Shown here one piece after another: positions 13,262 through 24,090 of a stretch of 64,000 nt of DNA. The stretch is from assembly GCA_008921705.1 (NCBI GenBank), contig VFFE01007836.1, positions 1,502,535 through 1,566,534 on the forward strand, given 5' to 3'. This stretch comes from Burhinus oedicnemus (Eukaryota > Chordata > Aves > Charadriiformes > Burhinidae). The translations under genes and the position numbers were made by a program. The notes beneath the pieces are model-generated. The model did not search any database and was not told the DNA's origin. It was given only the letters and a program-made list of their open reading frames with translations. Position 1 is the stretch's first letter. The number at the start of each line of letters is the position of its first letter.

Positions 13262-13296
13262 TAAATGAGGCACATGAGAGATTAAATGATTTTTCC
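13262..13296 (-). repeat. Candidate MIR relic (minus orientation)
   Basis: AAATGAGGCACATGAGAGAT followed by TAAATGATTTTTCC matches the reverse-complement MIR signature AACTGAGGCACAGAGAGATTAAGTGACTTGCCC with few differences. MIR-type CORE-SINEs are ancient in amniotes, so a degenerate copy in a bird is expected. Confidence 0.5.
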
Positions 13297-14859
13297 TGCA
13301 TTTTGGGTGCAGATTATAATCAGTTCACTTGAGTGTATCTTAACTGTAAAACATTCTTGCTCTCTTAATCCATTTGCCTAATACAGACCTTTGGCCTCTA
13401 AATCTCAGAGTGCTTGAAAGGCGAATTACTTTTTTCTGAATCAAGATACATGGAGAGGTGAATTTGCTTTGCCAAGCTCTTGAGGAGCAAAAGGATGACG
13501 ATTCAGCACCAGTCATGGCTAGTGGTTAACAACGTATTACTGGGCTAATATGTGATGTAGAAGCCTATCTTATATTACATTTCAGAAAAGGAATGTCCTG
13601 TATGCTCTTGCTTTTTACTGAATGGGAAATGCAACCTCTTATACATGCAGAGAACCATCCGGGTACTTCTTTAAGAGGTGCAGTAGCCCTCAAGTGCCTC
13701 TGTTATTAATAGCTCAGATGAAATACAGTTGCCTTGATAGAGGAAGATTAGCGTGACCTCTGAGTTATCAGTCTGTACTGAAAACCAGCAGGTGTAAAAG
13801 AAGAAAAAAGAAGCAACAGCAAAATTTGGAGGTAAGCGGTTAGCAGCAGGCATAGTCTCCTTCGTCATGGTGCTTCACTGCAAAGAAATTACATGAAAAA
13901 ATAGCCTTCTGAGAAGCAGATATATCAGTAGTTTTGATTGCATTTGTAAAAATGATACTGCTTGATTGTTGTTTGAAATATCTATATGAACTTCAGGAAT
14001 CTAGAAAATGACATGAGAGGTTCCTGTCTCATTGCAGTTTACTTCATGGAACAAACTTGTTTTCTTGGATGTGCATTAAGAACTGTCAGATTAAATTGTA
14101 CGTGAATGATGATATCTCAGTTTCTGGTTCCAGGAAAGAGTTAAATATTTTAAATACATTTTGGTCATCTGAAGAGAACATGTGCCATTATCAGACCCAT
14201 GGTGGCTTCTCCGTTTAGAGATTCACTCAGGTTCGGGAGAAGATTTCAGTGTTTGTGTGCTTGTCCTTGTCTCAGCTGGATATTCTTGTTCCTTTCTCCT
14301 CTGTTCTTACCCAGAGTCTGCGTCGTTCCTGTGGATTCCTGTCCCCTGTGCTCATAGCTGCACCGTGTGAACAGCAGCCACTGCTCTAACCTCTGCAGTC
14401 CAGTAGCAGGCTCCCTTGTTCCTTTGAATATCATATTACGAGACTCAGCAGTTTTGAAATTTTTTTTTTACATTTAAAAATGTAATCATCCTGTCACTTG
14501 TACTGTCCTCCTGTTCTAGTTTGCATTCAGCCTCTCTTAACAGATTCAAAAATATCAGGTGGAGACATTTCCTGTTTCATACTAAGCTTCTGTATCTGCT
14601 TTAATTTGCTTAAGGCAAAATATTTTTACAGTATGATTTGGAAGTAGAATTTAATAACGATAAAGTTCTGGTGCGTGTTGCAGTCATTCATAGAGTCGAG
14701 GAGTGTAGCTGGCAATTGGCATCTATATGCACACCCACACATACCAGCATGCACATACACACACATATATGCATTTTAACACTCACCATCCTTGCAATCT
14801 GCTAGAATATAGGCCCCATTATGCACACACAGGCTGTTCTATTGCATAGTAAGAGGGAG
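13297..14859. other. Non-coding unique sequence with a CA-rich patch
   Basis: No gene is visible. An imperfect CA/TA-rich patch lies near 14727-14773. Confidence 0.5.
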
Positions 14860-15330
14860 AGATGCACTAATGTGTCAGTAAAGAAGCTGATGAGAAATCT
14901 TGCTTTCTCTTCAGAAAACATCTTGAAGAGAGAGGGTGAGAAAAATTCACTTTATAGGGAAATTTTGCAGCAGGGGAGGGATCAGGGTGCAGGAGAGAGA
15001 ATAGGTATTGTGAAAGAAAGATGTGGAGGGAAAAATGTGCCATGTTGACTGAGAGTGACTAATGGAGACGTAAAGACTATTAGGAACAAAAAGCGGAAAA
15101 GAGACAAAATGGTAGAAAATAGGGGGAAGGAGAGCCTTAAGTATCATGAAACAGTTTGGAAAAAGGACCTGCTGGTAGGAGAAACTGAGAGCATAAGGGA
15201 ATTAAAAGTATGAAAGTGGTTGGGCAGGGAGGGGTTTGCAATGGTGTGTCTGAGCAGAAAATGATGATGAAGGGGTGGAGTAGACAATGAATACAAAATA
15301 AAAGGGAATAACTGAAGAGGAAAAGCAGTA
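14860..15330. repeat. Purine-rich, strand-asymmetric block
   Basis: Over roughly 470 bases the plus strand is strongly enriched in A and G, with recurring GAGAGGG, GGGAGGG and GGAAAAGAG-type words. There is no clear unit or period. It is not an obvious simple repeat and carries no recognisable gene. Confidence 0.6.
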
Positions 15331-16330
15331 GTACACATACTACTAAAACTTTGGTTTATTGTATTATATTACCTGCATTTCATAGTCTGAAACAAGAACC
15401 TGGTAACAGTGAGAAGAATAAATGAAGATGAATTAAGGAATTGAAAAATTTAATGAGAGAAGGATTGTAGAACTGGCTGAAATCCAGGAGACCACTGGTT
15501 CACTCTTCTCCACAAAGATGATTAAATGCAGGAAACCCTAAAAGCTATATCAATGTCTTTGATGCTGAGCAGAGTTTTCTGTCTCCCTTTTTCTAAAAAG
15601 AAAAAGTAAGAAAAGAGTATGAATAAGAATTTGTTGTTTGATTTACATAGTTTGTGAAATGTCTTTGTCCTTTTCATGTTTGTTTGGAAAATTTCACTAC
15701 AAATTATTTACAAATAATAAAACAATCCTACTTATTTTCATAAGCGTCTCTACTAATAACATTATTACTTAGTAAAATGAATTAAACATGACTAGCAAAA
15801 CAGCTAAATATTTGTCATGGTAATGTTTTTTGTGAGAGGTGAGTTATTCTGAAGCACTGAAATCTTCCAAAATAAATCCCAGGTTGTCTTATTAGAAGGT
15901 AAAATAAAAAAATGGATAGGACTGTTATTTTTATGTGGAGGCACCTTAAGAAAATTAGAATGTTTTCCCCCCTAATCACAAATAGTCTTTTCTCCAAATA
16001 CTTGTACATAATTGCATGAACAAGAAAGCTCGTGCGATGTTAGGGGACTGATGGTTTCTGAACGCTTACCAGAACAGACCAGGACATTCAGATGTGTTGC
16101 TGTGTAAACTGTCAGCCGGGTGATACACTTTGGTTTGGCATGTGTTCAGAAGTTTGTGTTCAGTTCCATTAATAAATGCCTATGGATTTTGAAAACTGGG
16201 TCATCAGTTGGACAGCATCTTTTTATTATGATGTATAGTCTGCATGTGTGAACAACCGAAGTAATTTTCGTGCATACCGTGAATCATAGCCCTAATTTAT
16301 CCTTAGTTTTCACTTTTTCCTTATATAAGC
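15331..16330. other. Non-coding unique sequence
   Basis: AT-rich sequence. No gene or repeat recognised. Confidence 0.55.
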
Positions 16331-16399
16331 AAACTCCTATTGATTTTGAGCAGATTTTCCTTGAATGAGGGCTGAGGAGGGACTGTGGTATTTGGCCCT
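16331..16399 (+). repeat. Candidate ancient sauropsid interspersed repeat
   Basis: AAACTCCTATTGATTTTGAG followed by an ATGAGGGCTGAGGAGGGACTG-like part and TATTTGGCCC resembles a repeat common in turtles, crocodilians and birds (ACTCCTATTGACTTCAATGGGAGTTT, then GGACTGCAGGATTTGGCCC). I do not recall the family name with certainty. Confidence 0.35.
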
Positions 16400-16864
16400 A
16401 AGGATTTCATAAGCTAGTATGAATCATAAGAATTTGGAGACAATATATTTTAAAATTATTTCCTCTCAAGTACATTACTGCATCTTGCATGCTACTAGGA
16501 GACATGTGAATGTTGTTACCATATGGATAAACAAACTCTTTCTCCCATTCCCTATTCACTCATTTTTCAGAGCCTTTCTAGTTTTCTTGGCAGGTTGTTG
16601 TTGCAGAAGTGCTATTGATGGGGCTTCTCAGCCCGTGCACCTTGATTCTAACACTGTCTGAAGAGCCTGGTATCTGGCTTTTTATTTATCCACAGCCTTC
16701 TTTTGAAGACATCCCCCCTCGGTATAAATCCTGACAGTCTACATCAAGGCCTCAATCTTCTTTCTCCTTGTGATGGAGTTTGTGATCAACGGCAAGAAGT
16801 CAGCTCTGTCTCCTTTATGTCTCTAGAGTTTTTAGAGTTCTGACAATACCAAGAGCATGACCCT
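16400..16864. other. Non-coding unique sequence
   Basis: No gene or repeat recognised. Confidence 0.5.
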
Positions 16865-16905
16865 CACACACACACACACATATATATATATATTTTTTTT
16901 TTTTT
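16865..16905. repeat. Compound microsatellite (CA)8(TA)6(T)13
   Basis: A CA dinucleotide run passes directly into TA repeats and then a T run, all without interruption. This is a typical slippage-prone compound microsatellite. Confidence 0.95.
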
Positions 16906-18266
16906 CCTCAGAAAATGAACAAAGAGGAACTTGTCAGTCTTTTTGAAAGCAAATTCTGGCAGGGAAACTACAGTTTGCAGCTGTCATTGGGCTAAGGGCA
17001 TAAATGTGGCCCAAACATGAGGCTCAGGTAAAGCAGGGCTCAAATTAATGCAAGAAGCTGGTCAAAAAGTTTCTGACCTTGTACGGTGGCTCCTGTGAAT
17101 CGGGACATATGCGTACTGTCAGTTATGGTGTACTGCTCACAAGCCTTTCCACCAGAGACCATATGCTTTGGGATTTTTGGTGACTCGTGCTATTTGTGGG
17201 AAAATAGGTATTCTTGTCTCTGAACCAGAGCCTAATGTGTTTGAGCAGTTTTACATGGATTTAAGGAGAAAGCCAAATGAGAGAACAAGCTGCATTTTAA
17301 ATTACTAGGTAAATAAAGGTGTTTCTGATACTTATGTGTTCACTTTTTCTCAAACAGATTAAAATGATGATTCAGATTGGCTCAAGAATTCCTGTAAGCA
17401 TTGTTTGTGGAATTTTTGGTGGGATTTTTGAACATGGGTAAATTATAGGTATAGATTTGTGGGTCCAAATGGATTCTTTTAAATTTCAACAGAATGTTGT
17501 TGTGCATTAATTGGAAATATATACTATAATCTCATTAAGAAGTGAGTGAGAAGCAAAATCAACTAAAGAAATGAATGGAGATAACAAACCACTTTTTTAG
17601 CCTTATGACTTGGAGGTCAATGTAAGACTGCAGTGAATACTTGTAAATTGCAAATACAGGTGGAAAACATGATGTTATACTGAGAAAATTATGTGTTTTT
17701 GAAAAAAGTAATTACCATTCAAGAATTGAGAAAGGAATCTAGTATCCTGCTTGCTAATCAAGTATTGCGTATTTGTACACCACTCAAATTATTTTCTTTA
17801 ATGGCTGCGCAAAATACAGCTTCTCAGATGTTGTCTAATATGCAAAACAATATATATAAGAAAAAATCCTCAAATCTTTTGCATAATTATTTCTGATAGC
17901 AGATGTAGATACTGTATCAGCATAAATTAGAGCATTGTTCCAGAATGCTGCTCCATTTAAAGTTATGTCAGTCAAGGGCAATATTAGAAGTTGCTTGGCT
18001 CTTGGTCTTATTGGGTAGGGTTATTTCCAGAGATACATTCTTTTTGATATCACAAAATAGTTTTCTAAGTGCTTGTTTTTTAGCTATAATTAATCGTTTG
18101 AACATCTATAGCTGTTCCATTAAGAATCTTGTAACTAATGAATTAAATCTGACAAAATCCCATTGGAGTTGCATTTAATTTATTAGCCTTAAAATTCTAA
18201 TGGAAATAGCTATGGATGTGCAAAGGATTAAGGATTATCAAACTAAGAGGTCAATAAGTATTGCAT
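16906..18266. other. Non-coding unique sequence
   Basis: No gene is visible. Two octamer-like ATGCAAAA words in opposite orientation lie at 17840-17847 and 17877-17884 within an AT-rich stretch. Confidence 0.5.
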
Positions 18267-18385
18267 CCATTTTACAGATGAATAAACTGAGGCAGTGGGA
18301 GGTTAAATGATAAATATTGTAAAGAAAAGTGCATTAAAAAAGAATGGAAGCCAAAGCTTCGGTCAGTGCAGTTGCACTATATGGA
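18267..18385 (-). repeat. MIR-type SINE relic (minus orientation)
   Basis: CCATTTTACAGATGAATAAA followed by CTGAGGCAGTGGGAGGTTAAATGA is a close match to the diagnostic reverse-complement MIR segment CCATTTTACAGATGAGGAAACTGAGGCACAGAGAGGTTAAGTGA. A weaker continuation, AATGGAAGCCAAAGCTTCGG and TGCAGTTGCACTATA, follows in the expected direction. It is the clearest of the old SINE relics in the window. Confidence 0.7.
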
Positions 18386-18687
18386 AAAAACTATGGATTT
18401 TCACTGTTTCATATACACTAGAATTTATTTCTACTTAGAGGATTCCAGTTGTGTAGTTCATTGGTTTTGGCCTTTAATTGCAAGAATGTCATTATGCCTT
18501 TGAAAAGTGAGACATTTCATCTGAACTGTCCTTTTACTAAGATTGTTTCCTTCTCCTTCCTTGTCCCCTCTTTGTGTGACATTTTGGAGCAGATGTGTTT
18601 TCTTTCTTTAGAAAAGCTGAAAGTATTAATTCAATCTATAACTTCAGAGATGGAAAAGAGTTAATAGAAACATTAATAAATACAACC

Positions 18688-18775
18688 TTAATAGGATTTG
18701 AACTCGGAACCTTTGAAATATGAATTAGAAATTTGTCTGGTAGTCTACACAGTCTTTCATTAGCAGCCATGGGAA
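18688..18775 (-). repeat. Candidate tRNA-derived SINE relic with box B
   Basis: On the minus strand, 18695-18703 reads GTTCAAATC, which fits the RNA polymerase III box B pattern GWTCRANNC, preceded by GGTTCCGA. The plus-strand order AGGATTTGAACTCGGAACC then CTTT...TCTGGTAGTCTACAC resembles the 5' tRNA-related part of a MIR-like element in reverse. No box A is clear. Confidence 0.35.
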
Positions 18776-21700
18776 TTTACAGGTGTTAAATTAGTTAGAG
18801 AAATGCTCCACTATTCCATGAATGCAATAAAAACATAATGAGAACTACAAGGAAATAAATTAATTCTAAAAAAGAAATCTAATATAAGGGCAACAAAGTT
18901 CAAATAAAGCCTGCTCCCTAATTTCTAACAAGATCTGTGAAATGTCACCAATATTAGACTTAATATTGCATTGTTATGCTTCACTTGTTGAAATATTTTC
19001 ATTATATGCAAACTTTAGTGAATTTTTGGCCTCCTTCTCTATAAAAAAAATTTCCTACATTTAAAATATTTCCGTGTAATAGTTTGCCTGTTAAATGATA
19101 CTGTATGTTAATAGGACAGAATTATAAGCCCCTGGTCTGAAGCTGTAGCTAGTAGGAAGCTTGCTGTTCACAGGTGTTGATGAGCCAGGAGAGGAGGAGC
19201 GCAGAGCTGCTGGAGGCAGATGGAGCACAAAGCACTGTGCCTGCATTTGGTGGGGAGGAAGGGAAAATGGATCGACCAAGTCTCATTTATGTTTCAGATA
19301 TGTGACAGCTTTAAAAATCTTGAGTAGAAAATATGTTTTCACTTCAAGGGCATTAAAATACTGTTATCCCAGTTGGCTAATGCATGAATTAAAAAACATG
19401 ACCAAATGTACAAAAGCTTCAACTTCATGGTGTGAATGCTTTGGAGTATGTGTCAGGGGACTTAATTTTATTAATGCAATTTTAGATCTTGCATTCTTTT
19501 TCTTCCTTCTGGTTTTCGAAAAACAAAAACTCAGGTGTAAAGTATTTTCAGTCAAAACATACAGGAACTGGTATCTCAGTGAAGGGAGAATGAAGAAACT
19601 TGTTAAAGAGGCTTATAGATGGTAGCTCAGAGACTGCGTCTGTGGCGTCAGCAAATCCCTACTCTACACATCCATGTAGGACGTTTTGCTACATTACTCC
19701 CTGCAGCGTCTTCGCCAGAGTGGTACTGCTGGTGCATACTGCTAACAACAGTTGTAATGAAGGAAGGAAATTATGCATCTTAGTGGACAGAGTAGTTCAT
19801 TGGCACACAGGACTGTAGAATAGTCACTACTGAGAGGTCAGCATAGATTGCCGAAAATCCGATCAACGTGGATGTGCTAGCAATGACTGGGGTCTCTCTG
19901 TGGCATTTGACATAGAAGCAAAGGCTGAGCAGTGAGGTGGGATGTAGTACAGTGCTCAGCCTTACCTGAAGGAGGAAGTGTGGAAAAGAGACATTGCTCA
20001 TGTACTGGAGCTTATGTTTAATATTTCTTTATTAAAGCTGCCTGCGTCAAGGTCTGAATGCTAGTATATCATTTGCAGAAATAGACATACACAATTTTCA
20101 AGAGTTTCTGAGTCATAATCTGCTATATGATCTCTGATCCTCAGTTTCACATAACCTGTCTGAACCTGAACATCGTAGAAATCTTAAAAAAAAACATCAA
20201 AAACCCTCAAACCATTCTGCACAGACTATTACGAGGAGAAGAGTGTGAGAATGACAAAATGCTGAATGACTTCTGGCTTTCTCTTTCCATCTTTTCTTGA
20301 TTAAGGGAGGTGGAGAAAACTCCTGGGTTGTGGTAACCTCTTTTTTTTCTTGCTCTGAAGTACTTCCAAAGCATCTCTGATCATTAGGGAGTAGATAATA
20401 ATTTCAAAGTTTTATCCTTTGAATATTCTTCTGGAATATTTAATCAAGTAGATAAAAATAAGATACATTCAGCTTCTCTAAATTTATCCTGTGAGTTTCC
20501 TCTTTCCAAGAATTCCTGATCATCGTTTATGGCAACTGGGTTGAGCAGAATGAAGGTCTCCAACCCTTGGAAAAAAGTGGGGAGGAATACCCAGCTGTGT
20601 TAGAGGTCTTTTCTTCTCCCACTGAGGAAAAAGAGCCTCTGCTGCGTGGAAGCTCTGCTTGTTGTGAGCGAGCAGCTTATGTTGGTGATGGTACTGTCTG
20701 GCCCCTCTTCTCACAGCTTTTACTTAAATCAGTGAATCCTGATGGATTAGTTACGGGACATTTATATTGAGGGGATTCAGACTGATTGTCAAGTTAATGT
20801 CCATTGTTGTATGTTGGTTTTCCTTCATTTTATGTTAGTTGTCGTGTTTTCTAGCTTTTTCTATTTGTTACCATCAATTTTATATTGTGATGTATCTTCA
20901 GTGTGGCATCCTGTAGTAAATACAGGGAAACTAGGACTTGTTGGCAGTGAACAGTACTTAGGATAAAGTTGCTGTTAACCTTGAAGTCAGTTGTATTGTA
21001 TGACTTAAAGTGGATTAAAGTCTGTTCTGGTCCTTTAGAATTGCATTATTTATATAGAAGTATATTGGTTTTATATATTTAAATAGATATTATTTATATT
21101 GAACATATATACAGTATATTCAATTTATTACATTTTGAGAAAATACTTAGGAATAATGACACTGTGACTTCTCAAAATTAAGGATGAAACATGCACCACT
21201 GTTTCCTACATTATTTAGTAAAATATAACTTTTTCATTTGTTTTATCGCTCAGATAATGGCATTCAAATAATTCAGAATTCATAGGCTTTGCATGTAAAG
21301 TATTCTTAATTTGGAGATTTAAGACCATATGGTTTCATTAATTTAAAGCAGAGCTATAGACACACACCTCCCTGTGTAGCTTTGTGTGAAAAACAGATGA
21401 GGAACATATCTTAACATTTTAATTCTTAGGAAAAAAATAAATGACCGTTACAAAACACACAGTAATCTGAACAATCTAGAAGTCCTGTCTGATCATATGC
21501 TAGTTAAGATTATTTTCTCTAAAACACTTAATAGTCACTTGAAGCCTTTAGGATAGCTGACTTTCTACGATTAAAATAAGTGCCTTGAGAGGTCAACTGA
21601 AAAAATATTTGTTTTCAAACACTTCAGATCTTTCTGGAATGCATTTTATGTTCCAGACTTCGAGTCAGTCTCTATTACTCTGCTTCCCTGCATTTCATCT

Positions 21701-23331
21701 TTTGGAAATATATCTTTATGTCCTTTAAAAGGATTTTCTAGTTTCTTGCACAGTTTTGTTGTTGGATATCTTTCTGTTAGGTAAGTGAGGGCCTTTGAGG
21801 GCTTTTTGGTTTTGTTTTTTTCCAGAAGGGTGATGGAGGAGACTTGAAAAGGATGCACGTGTCTCAAGGGTCTGCAGTACCTCCAGAAGGCTGTGGACTT
21901 TAAGTTTGTCTGTAAGCATTATATTTTTAGCTGTGTAACTTTTGCCGGGTCCAGATGGATCTGACTCCTTGCTGTTGCTATATGGTCTTCTGCATGTCAC
22001 ATTTCCAACTAGGGACCTGAGGAGAGCTGTGTCCTGACTTCTCAATGTAAAGCATGACTCCCACACTTCCTTCTGCTATAATAAAATATTAGAGTATTTT
22101 TTTTCCCTCAGGCATGTACCAAAGGATAGAAACAGTTTCAGGTGACCTTGTGTCCACTGTTAGGTCATCCCTTTAAAAAGCAGCTTCACTGTAACGTTTT
22201 GCTTGGCAGTGTGTTTCTAAGCATTCCACTAAATAATCTGTTAACATTTAACAACTTGAATCCAAATCATTCCCTCCGTTACAGTAGTGCAGACCCCATG
22301 ACTCCTGTTCTTTTCTGTGGTTAACTGAGTGGGACAAGCAGCTCTTCGCTGCAGTTTGGTTTTTTCCTGCTGATCATCTTTAATTGAGTTGGGCCCTTCT
22401 CCCACATACTCCGTCATGCAGGTACATTAATTCAATTCATATAGAATGAGCTTTTTCCTCCCCTCTCCTCATGATGAGCTTAGCTCTGCCTTCTGAACTC
22501 AACCCATTATTTAACCTGTCTTGTACCTGGAAAATCTCTAATTTTAGTGATACTTGTCATACTCTGCTTTCTGTCCCATTTTACTGTTCTTTTTCTTGAT
22601 TTTTTAATGTGATATTGTTTTATATCTAATATTCTTGCCCTTCAGCTACAGAACTTTTTTTTATTTTTTAGACATTTTTCTCTTCTCACATTTTTATACC
22701 TCCATCTTCATTTCAGGGTCCTCTCACCTGTTACCTTTATATGAGAAAATGTTAATTCACTTTTTCCTTGTCATATTTTCTTCTTACTCGCTTTGTTTCA
22801 GTGCTAGCATACCACTGTGTTTTGATCCATTGGTAATTTTTTGTATTTTCATTTGTGTTCCTAAGGGGAACACAGGCGAGCTGGTGGGTCCTATTTGTGC
22901 CCAAATCTGGAGACTGCCCTTCCCATCTAGCAACTCCAGCAGTGCATTCAGTCTTGTAGCCCCTTCTAAATATGAACACGGTATCCTACAGAAGTTTATT
23001 TTGACACAGCTGAATTGTGTCTTTAAATCACAATCTATTGTAGGAAGTATGTAGAAAGTACTAGGAATACTCTCCAAAATTTCTGAGGTACTGTCTCAGC
23101 TGAGCTAAGCATTTCTGAAAGCAAGTCAGATTGTAATCCAAAATCTTCTTGAAAAAAAGAGTTGTATGCCTCATGCCTCCCACTTCTGGTCAGAGGGAAA
23201 GTGCTTTAGAGATGTGAACCTTCCTCCTCTAATAAATGCAGCCGTAGATATTACTCACAGCATTAGTAGACAACCAGACTCTTGCTTCCAGGAAAAAGAC
23301 AGAAACATAATTCTGGGTTTTAGCATACGTA
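18776..23331. other. Non-coding unique sequence
   Basis: No gene is visible. It contains the longest non-transposon open frames of the window (154 codons at 19161-19625 and 139 codons at 22635-23054), but neither shows a domain, convincing composition or flanking splice context. Confidence 0.5.
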
Positions 23332-23361
23332 CTCTCTCTCTCTCTCTCTTTTTTTTTTTTT
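23332..23361. repeat. (CT)9 followed by T13
   Basis: Nine CT units run directly into a T run, forming a 30-base pyrimidine tract. Confidence 0.95.
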
Positions 23362-24073
23362 AAAGAACATGAGAGTTCTACAAAGGGTCATTATGCAGAA
23401 TAGGTCGGTATGTCTGATAACATTACAGCAAGGGTCAAAAAATCAAAAATATCAGTTCTTCAGGCAAAACATGCATAGCAAAACTGAGACTATTACTGGA
23501 GTGAGAACAGCAGATTTTGACTCACATTTGGATGAATTTATTTTTTATTCTAAAAGGTACTTTTAGCCTGCAATTCAGCAGGGTCTTACGCCATGCGGTA
23601 ACTGGTGTAAAATCTTATTGTGCTGATTTGGACTAAAGAGGAATGACAAAAATAAGGCAGGTCTGTATTCGCTTCCTGTACTATACAAAGTCTGGAGTAA
23701 TTTATACATGTAAATAAAAAAATACTAAATAGATTATTAGATAAGTAATAGATTGCACAACAAATATAGGCTGGTGTAGGTCATGGGAAATTCTCTATGT
23801 TTTTTTGGCCTGGAATTTGTATGCATTGAAAACATCCCTCGGTAGCTGTCTGGAAATCTCAACTTCCAGATAGTCGGCTCTCATGCTTCTTTGTTCAGTG
23901 CTTTCAGAATACCAACTGAGGGCTCCAGCGGTGGTATGGCACACCATATTTTGGGCTAGTGTAAGGAACTCATTTAAATATAGCAGTACTTTCCACACAA
24001 AAAAGTTAATATTTTAGTGCGAAATGCAAAACCGATGAATGGCAGTCTGTAAGTCCAATCCTTTCATTTTTAA
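23362..24073. other. Non-coding unique sequence
   Basis: No gene or repeat recognised. Confidence 0.5.
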
Positions 24074-24090
24074 TTTTTTTTTTTTTTTTT
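24074..24090. repeat. Poly-T tract (17 T)
   Basis: Uninterrupted T run. No adjacent retroposed gene is recognised on the minus strand. Confidence 0.95.

Noticed and set aside
19161..19625. Longest plus-strand open frame outside CR1 (154 codons)
   Set aside because: No recognisable domain, an AT-biased mix of residues with a phenylalanine run from a T-tract, and an overlapping opposite-strand frame. Likely chance.
22635..23054. 139-codon plus-strand open frame rich in Phe, Ser and Leu
   Set aside because: The hydrophobic look comes from T-rich DNA. Two overlapping minus-strand frames are equally open, and no family is recognised.
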